From Actinomycetota bacterium (GTDB lineage Bacteria > Acidobacteriota > Blastocatellia > Chloracidobacteriales > Chloracidobacteriaceae): a stretch of 8,023 bases of DNA. The stretch covers positions 1 to 8,023 of the forward strand of contig JAAFHI010000109.1 of NCBI GenBank assembly GCA_013298335.1, read 5' to 3'. A program made the position numbers and the translations under genes. This document shows positions 5,980 to 8,023 of the stretch, piece by piece. Positions within the stretch are counted from its first letter, which is position 1. Each line of letters starts with the position of its first letter. The notes under the pieces were generated by a model, which worked only from the letters and a program-made list of their open reading frames with translations, was not told the origin of the DNA and made no database searches.

Positions 5980-7595
5980 TTGGGTTTCCTTTGGCGGAGT
6001 CCGGCGGCGACGAGGCCAAAACCGGCCAGCGTGGCGAGGGCCGAGCCGAGCAGCCAGTGTTCGACGTTGATGGGACGCCGGTCGAGCGGCTGGCGCGGAA
6101 TCCAGCAGGGCCAGGGGCGTCCGACGTGGAAGACTTCGAAGTTGAGCCGCCAGAGCGGGGATTCGTCGGCCTTTTCGGGCGAGAGGCCGAACAGGGTGTA
6201 GGTGTTCTGGAAATCGTAGGGACCGGGGCGGAACCAGCAGGCCTTGTCGGCGGCGTCCTTGTTGACCGGGTCAAGGAGTTCGCCCGGGCGGGCAAACAAC
6301 TGGCTTTCGCGGAAGTAAAAGGTTTTATCGTAGGCCCAGAAGTGCGGTTGCAGGCAGTTTTCGAGGAAGAACCGCTGGTGATCGAGGCTGATGCCGAGCA
6401 GTTGGACGCCGAGGCCGATGACGATGATGGCCGGGGCGAACACCGTGATGAAGCGGGTTTTCGGCAGAAAGGCGAAGGTCAGCGACCAGAGCGGCAGAAT
6501 CGGAATCAGGTAGCGCGGTCCCCAGCACCAGTCGCCGCCGTAGAAAAGAATGCAGGCGAGAAACGGGACGAGCACGATGGTCGTCGCGGCGATGGTCGTG
6601 GCCAGCATCGGGGCGCGGCGGCGGAGTCCGGCATAGCCGAAACACGCAAGCAGAATTGGAGGACTGAAAAAGAGGATGCCCTTGCCGGGGCTGACGAGCA
6701 GGCCGGGCAGACCGTAGAGCGGGTTGCCGAAAAACGGAGGATGGCCGGGGATATTGAATTTCCCGGAGTTGAAAGGACTCCCGAAGCGCCAGGCATTGAA
6801 CGCGAACATGACGAGAAGCCCGGTCGTCGAGGCGAACCCGAAGGCGAGATACCGCTTGATGGAGGCACGGCCTTCCGGACCGGCAATCTTTTCCTTGAGA
6901 TCGTTGAGCGTCGTCTGGAAATACTCTCCGTCGAGCCGGAAGCGAATCGAGAATCCGACGGTTGCGAGGGCGAGACAGGGAATGATGAGCGCGAGGTGTT
7001 CGACGAAATTGATGAGCCAGCCCGCGCACAGCCCGCCCGCGATGGCATACCCGATGGAGTTTCGTCGCGCGGCGCGCCACCCGAACCAGACTGCGCAGAG
7101 AATGAAGAACGCCTGCTGTACGTTGTCGAAGGTCGTCACCGCGCCGGGAAAGACGAGCGTGGCGAAGGCGTTGACCAGCGTCCAGCCGATGGCCGAACGC
7201 GCGGCGATGCCGAGGTCAATGAGGAAGAGATAGAACACCCCGGCCAGCAGCGCGCCGAAAAACGGCGAGGTCAGGGAAAACATGAACCGCTCCATTTCCC
7301 CTTTGTAATCGTCACTGAGCTTGGCGAGGGCGATGAAGGGCGCACCGGTGGCCGAGGCGCCGACGCCATAGTGCGAATAGAGGCGGTCATGGCGGCCCCG
7401 GATGCCCAGCCATCGCATCATCGGGTCGCGCAGATTGGCCTGCCGGGCCTCGACGAGGCTGCGGGAGACTTCGAAACGGGCCTGGCCGTCAACCATGTCG
7501 ATACGGCCCGGACTGGTCAGCAGGTAGGCGACGCCCACGAGCAGAAACAGCCCGCAGGAAACAAGAAAAGCGGAAGAAAGACGTGGAGTACTCAA
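5910..7595 (-). CDS. Polytopic membrane protein, probable GT-C glycosyltransferase
   Basis: This large inner-membrane protein has about 12 hydrophobic helices and a ~100-residue polar, probably periplasmic segment before the last one. Read from the TTG at 7595 it has 561 residues. After the first helix comes GRIDMVDGQARFEVSRSLVE (30-49), whose aspartates and position match the first outer loop where GT-C enzymes (the PMT/ArnT superfamily) keep a catalytic acid. Further on are LLVSPGKGILFFSPPI (299-314) and GGDWCWGPRYLIP (353-365), patterns I associate with GT39-like membrane proteins. It would transfer sugar from a lipid carrier to an acceptor outside the membrane; acceptor and sugar are unknown. 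The frame is open up to 7898, but the added N-terminus is arginine-rich and overlaps the divergent gene. ATG at 7706 (598 residues) is the main alternative start. Neither start has a clear ribosome binding site. Its end overlaps the next gene by 70 bases. Confidence 0.82.
   Translation of the reverse strand: MSTPRLSSAFLVSCGLFLLVGVAYLLTSPGRIDMVDGQARFEVSRSLVEARQANLRDPMMRWLGIRGRHDRLYSHYGVGASATGAPFIALAKLSDDYKGEMERFMFSLTSPFFGALLAGVFYLFLIDLGIAARSAIGWTLVNAFATLVFPGAVTTFDNVQQAFFILCAVWFGWRAARRNSIGYAIAGGLCAGWLINFVEHLALIIPCLALATVGFSIRFRLDGEYFQTTLNDLKEKIAGPEGRASIKRYLAFGFASTTGLLVMFAFNAWRFGSPFNSGKFNIPGHPPFFGNPLYGLPGLLVSPGKGILFFSPPILLACFGYAGLRRRAPMLATTIAATTIVLVPFLACILFYGGDWCWGPRYLIPILPLWSLTFAFLPKTRFITVFAPAIIVIGLGVQLLGISLDHQRFFLENCLQPHFWAYDKTFYFRESQLFARPGELLDPVNKDAADKACWFRPGPYDFQNTYTLFGLSPEKADESPLWRLNFEVFHVGRPWPCWIPRQPLDRRPINVEHWLLGSALATLAGFGLVAAGLRQRKPKWTEEFRSTPPMTMTLSSSGESA
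5987..5991 (-). promoter_or_regulatory. Shine-Dalgarno sequence for the unknown gene at 5446-5979
   Basis: On the minus strand AAGGA, within AAAGGAA (5992-5986), lies seven bases before the ATG at 5979. The spacing is ideal, and most neighbouring genes lack such a site. It supports the start that overlaps the upstream gene. Confidence 0.6.
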
Positions 7596-7733
7596 AGCCG
7601 GTGCAATGGGGAAGAAAATGAATTGTTGCAGGAAGAAAGCGCCTACAGTATATGCCCCGTTTCGCTTTTTCGCACGGTGTATCGGTGCGCATTGCTGTGC
7701 CGCCATCGGTCGCCGGACGACGGATTGCCCTTC
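7596..7733. promoter_or_regulatory. Divergent intergenic region with possible promoters
   Basis: This 138-base gap separates the minus-strand membrane protein from the plus-strand one and must drive both. On the minus strand TATACT (7652-7647) matches a sigma-70 -10 box well, but the -35 at 17 bases (GTGCGA) is poor. On the plus strand TTGCAG (7626-7631) and TATATG (7649-7654) are 17 bases apart, a weak pair. The two candidate -10 boxes overlap, so the two promoters might exclude one another. These are eye matches only. Confidence 0.3.
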
Positions 7734-8023
7734 ATGAGCCAACGGTCGCAATTTTTTTCGCGTTTCGGAATCGCCCTCGCGTGCTGTGTATTCGGATGTC
7801 TGCCGCTGGCGATGACGCCGTTTCCGCCGACGACCGACGTGCCGCAGCATGTGGCGCAGGCGCGGCTGTTTTTCGAAACGATCCACGGGGTCGCGCAACC
7901 GAACGGCATCGCCTATGTGGTGCAGTGGCTCACGCCCTACAGTCTGGTCTACGTCGTGATGGCCGGGTTGTGGAAAGTTTTACCGCCCGAACGGGTCGGG
8001 CAGGCGACGCTCGTCACGCTCGC
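7734..8023 (+). CDS. Membrane protein, N-terminal part (runs off the window)
   Basis: The only plus-strand gene is open from ATG at 7734 to the window edge (96 complete codons) with no stop. A hydrophobic signal-anchor (about 11-29, FGIALACCVFGCLPLAMTP) is followed by FPPTTDVPQHVAQARLFF and a second hydrophobic stretch (about 66-83). A helix followed at once by a loop with an aspartate (D35) is the arrangement seen at the start of many GT-C-type polytopic proteins and resembles the gene diverging to its left. With only the first fifth or so visible, this is a guess at class, not function. No strong Shine-Dalgarno sequence precedes the ATG. Its high G+C and normal codon pattern, and its position facing away from the other genes, support it as real. 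Confidence 0.75.
   Translation, partial: MSQRSQFFSRFGIALACCVFGCLPLAMTPFPPTTDVPQHVAQARLFFETIHGVAQPNGIAYVVQWLTPYSLVYVVMAGLWKVLPPERVGQATLVTL

Noticed and set aside
7596..7898. N-terminal extension of the GT-C-like frame up to an ATG at 7898
   Set aside because: The extra residues are arginine-rich, overlap the divergent plus-strand gene and come before the normal first membrane helix.

Overview
The window is a G+C-rich bacterial chromosome segment. Six complete protein genes lie tail-to-head on the minus strand, a seventh probable gene is squeezed among them, and one truncated gene runs off the right edge on the plus strand. The housekeeping proteins (XseA, HemC) are clearly bacterial. Several intergenic sites lack obvious Shine-Dalgarno sequences, and the spacers carry short palindromic and heptamer repeats. 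This suits a Gram-negative environmental bacterium, possibly of the Planctomycetes-Verrucomicrobia-Chlamydiae kind, but the sequence does not fix the phylum.

Layout from right to left, the direction of minus-strand transcription. A truncated plus-strand membrane protein gene (7734-8023) diverges from a large polytopic membrane protein of probable GT-C glycosyltransferase type (5910-7595, start uncertain). That gene's end overlaps by 70 bases a lower-G+C gene of unknown function (5446-5979), which ends 3 bases before a family 2 glycosyltransferase with C-terminal membrane helices (4264-5442). A 117-base spacer follows, built almost wholly of two inverted arrays of a seven-base repeat. Next come a class I SAM-dependent methyltransferase (3602-4147) and, overlapping its stop codon, a short ModC-like ABC ATPase (2955-3605). 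Then come hemC (1895-2860) with a good rho-independent terminator, a 416-base spacer holding two REP-like hairpins in opposite orientation, and xseA (42-1478), whose 3' end runs through a second heptamer array.

The genes between 3602 and 7595, with the divergent membrane protein, look like a small module for handling lipid-linked sugars or cell-surface glycans: two membrane glycosyltransferases, a methyltransferase and an unknown protein. That joint role is inferred from neighbourhood and architecture. hemC (tetrapyrrole synthesis) and xseA (DNA repair) are ordinary housekeeping genes.

The observations most worth a second look are in the small repeats. The two 42-base palindromic elements (1684-1725 and 1764-1805) share an identical 15-base centre and a conserved CTAG-containing flank on one side only. 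Their stems differ at two base pairs, and both differences are fully compensated. The heptamer arrays (72-99, 4149-4176, 4234-4261) each hold exactly four copies. One has become coding sequence at the xseA C-terminus, and the other two form a 32-bp hairpin that ends one base before the methyltransferase start codon. No phage genes, transposase, CRISPR array, rRNA or tRNA was seen.
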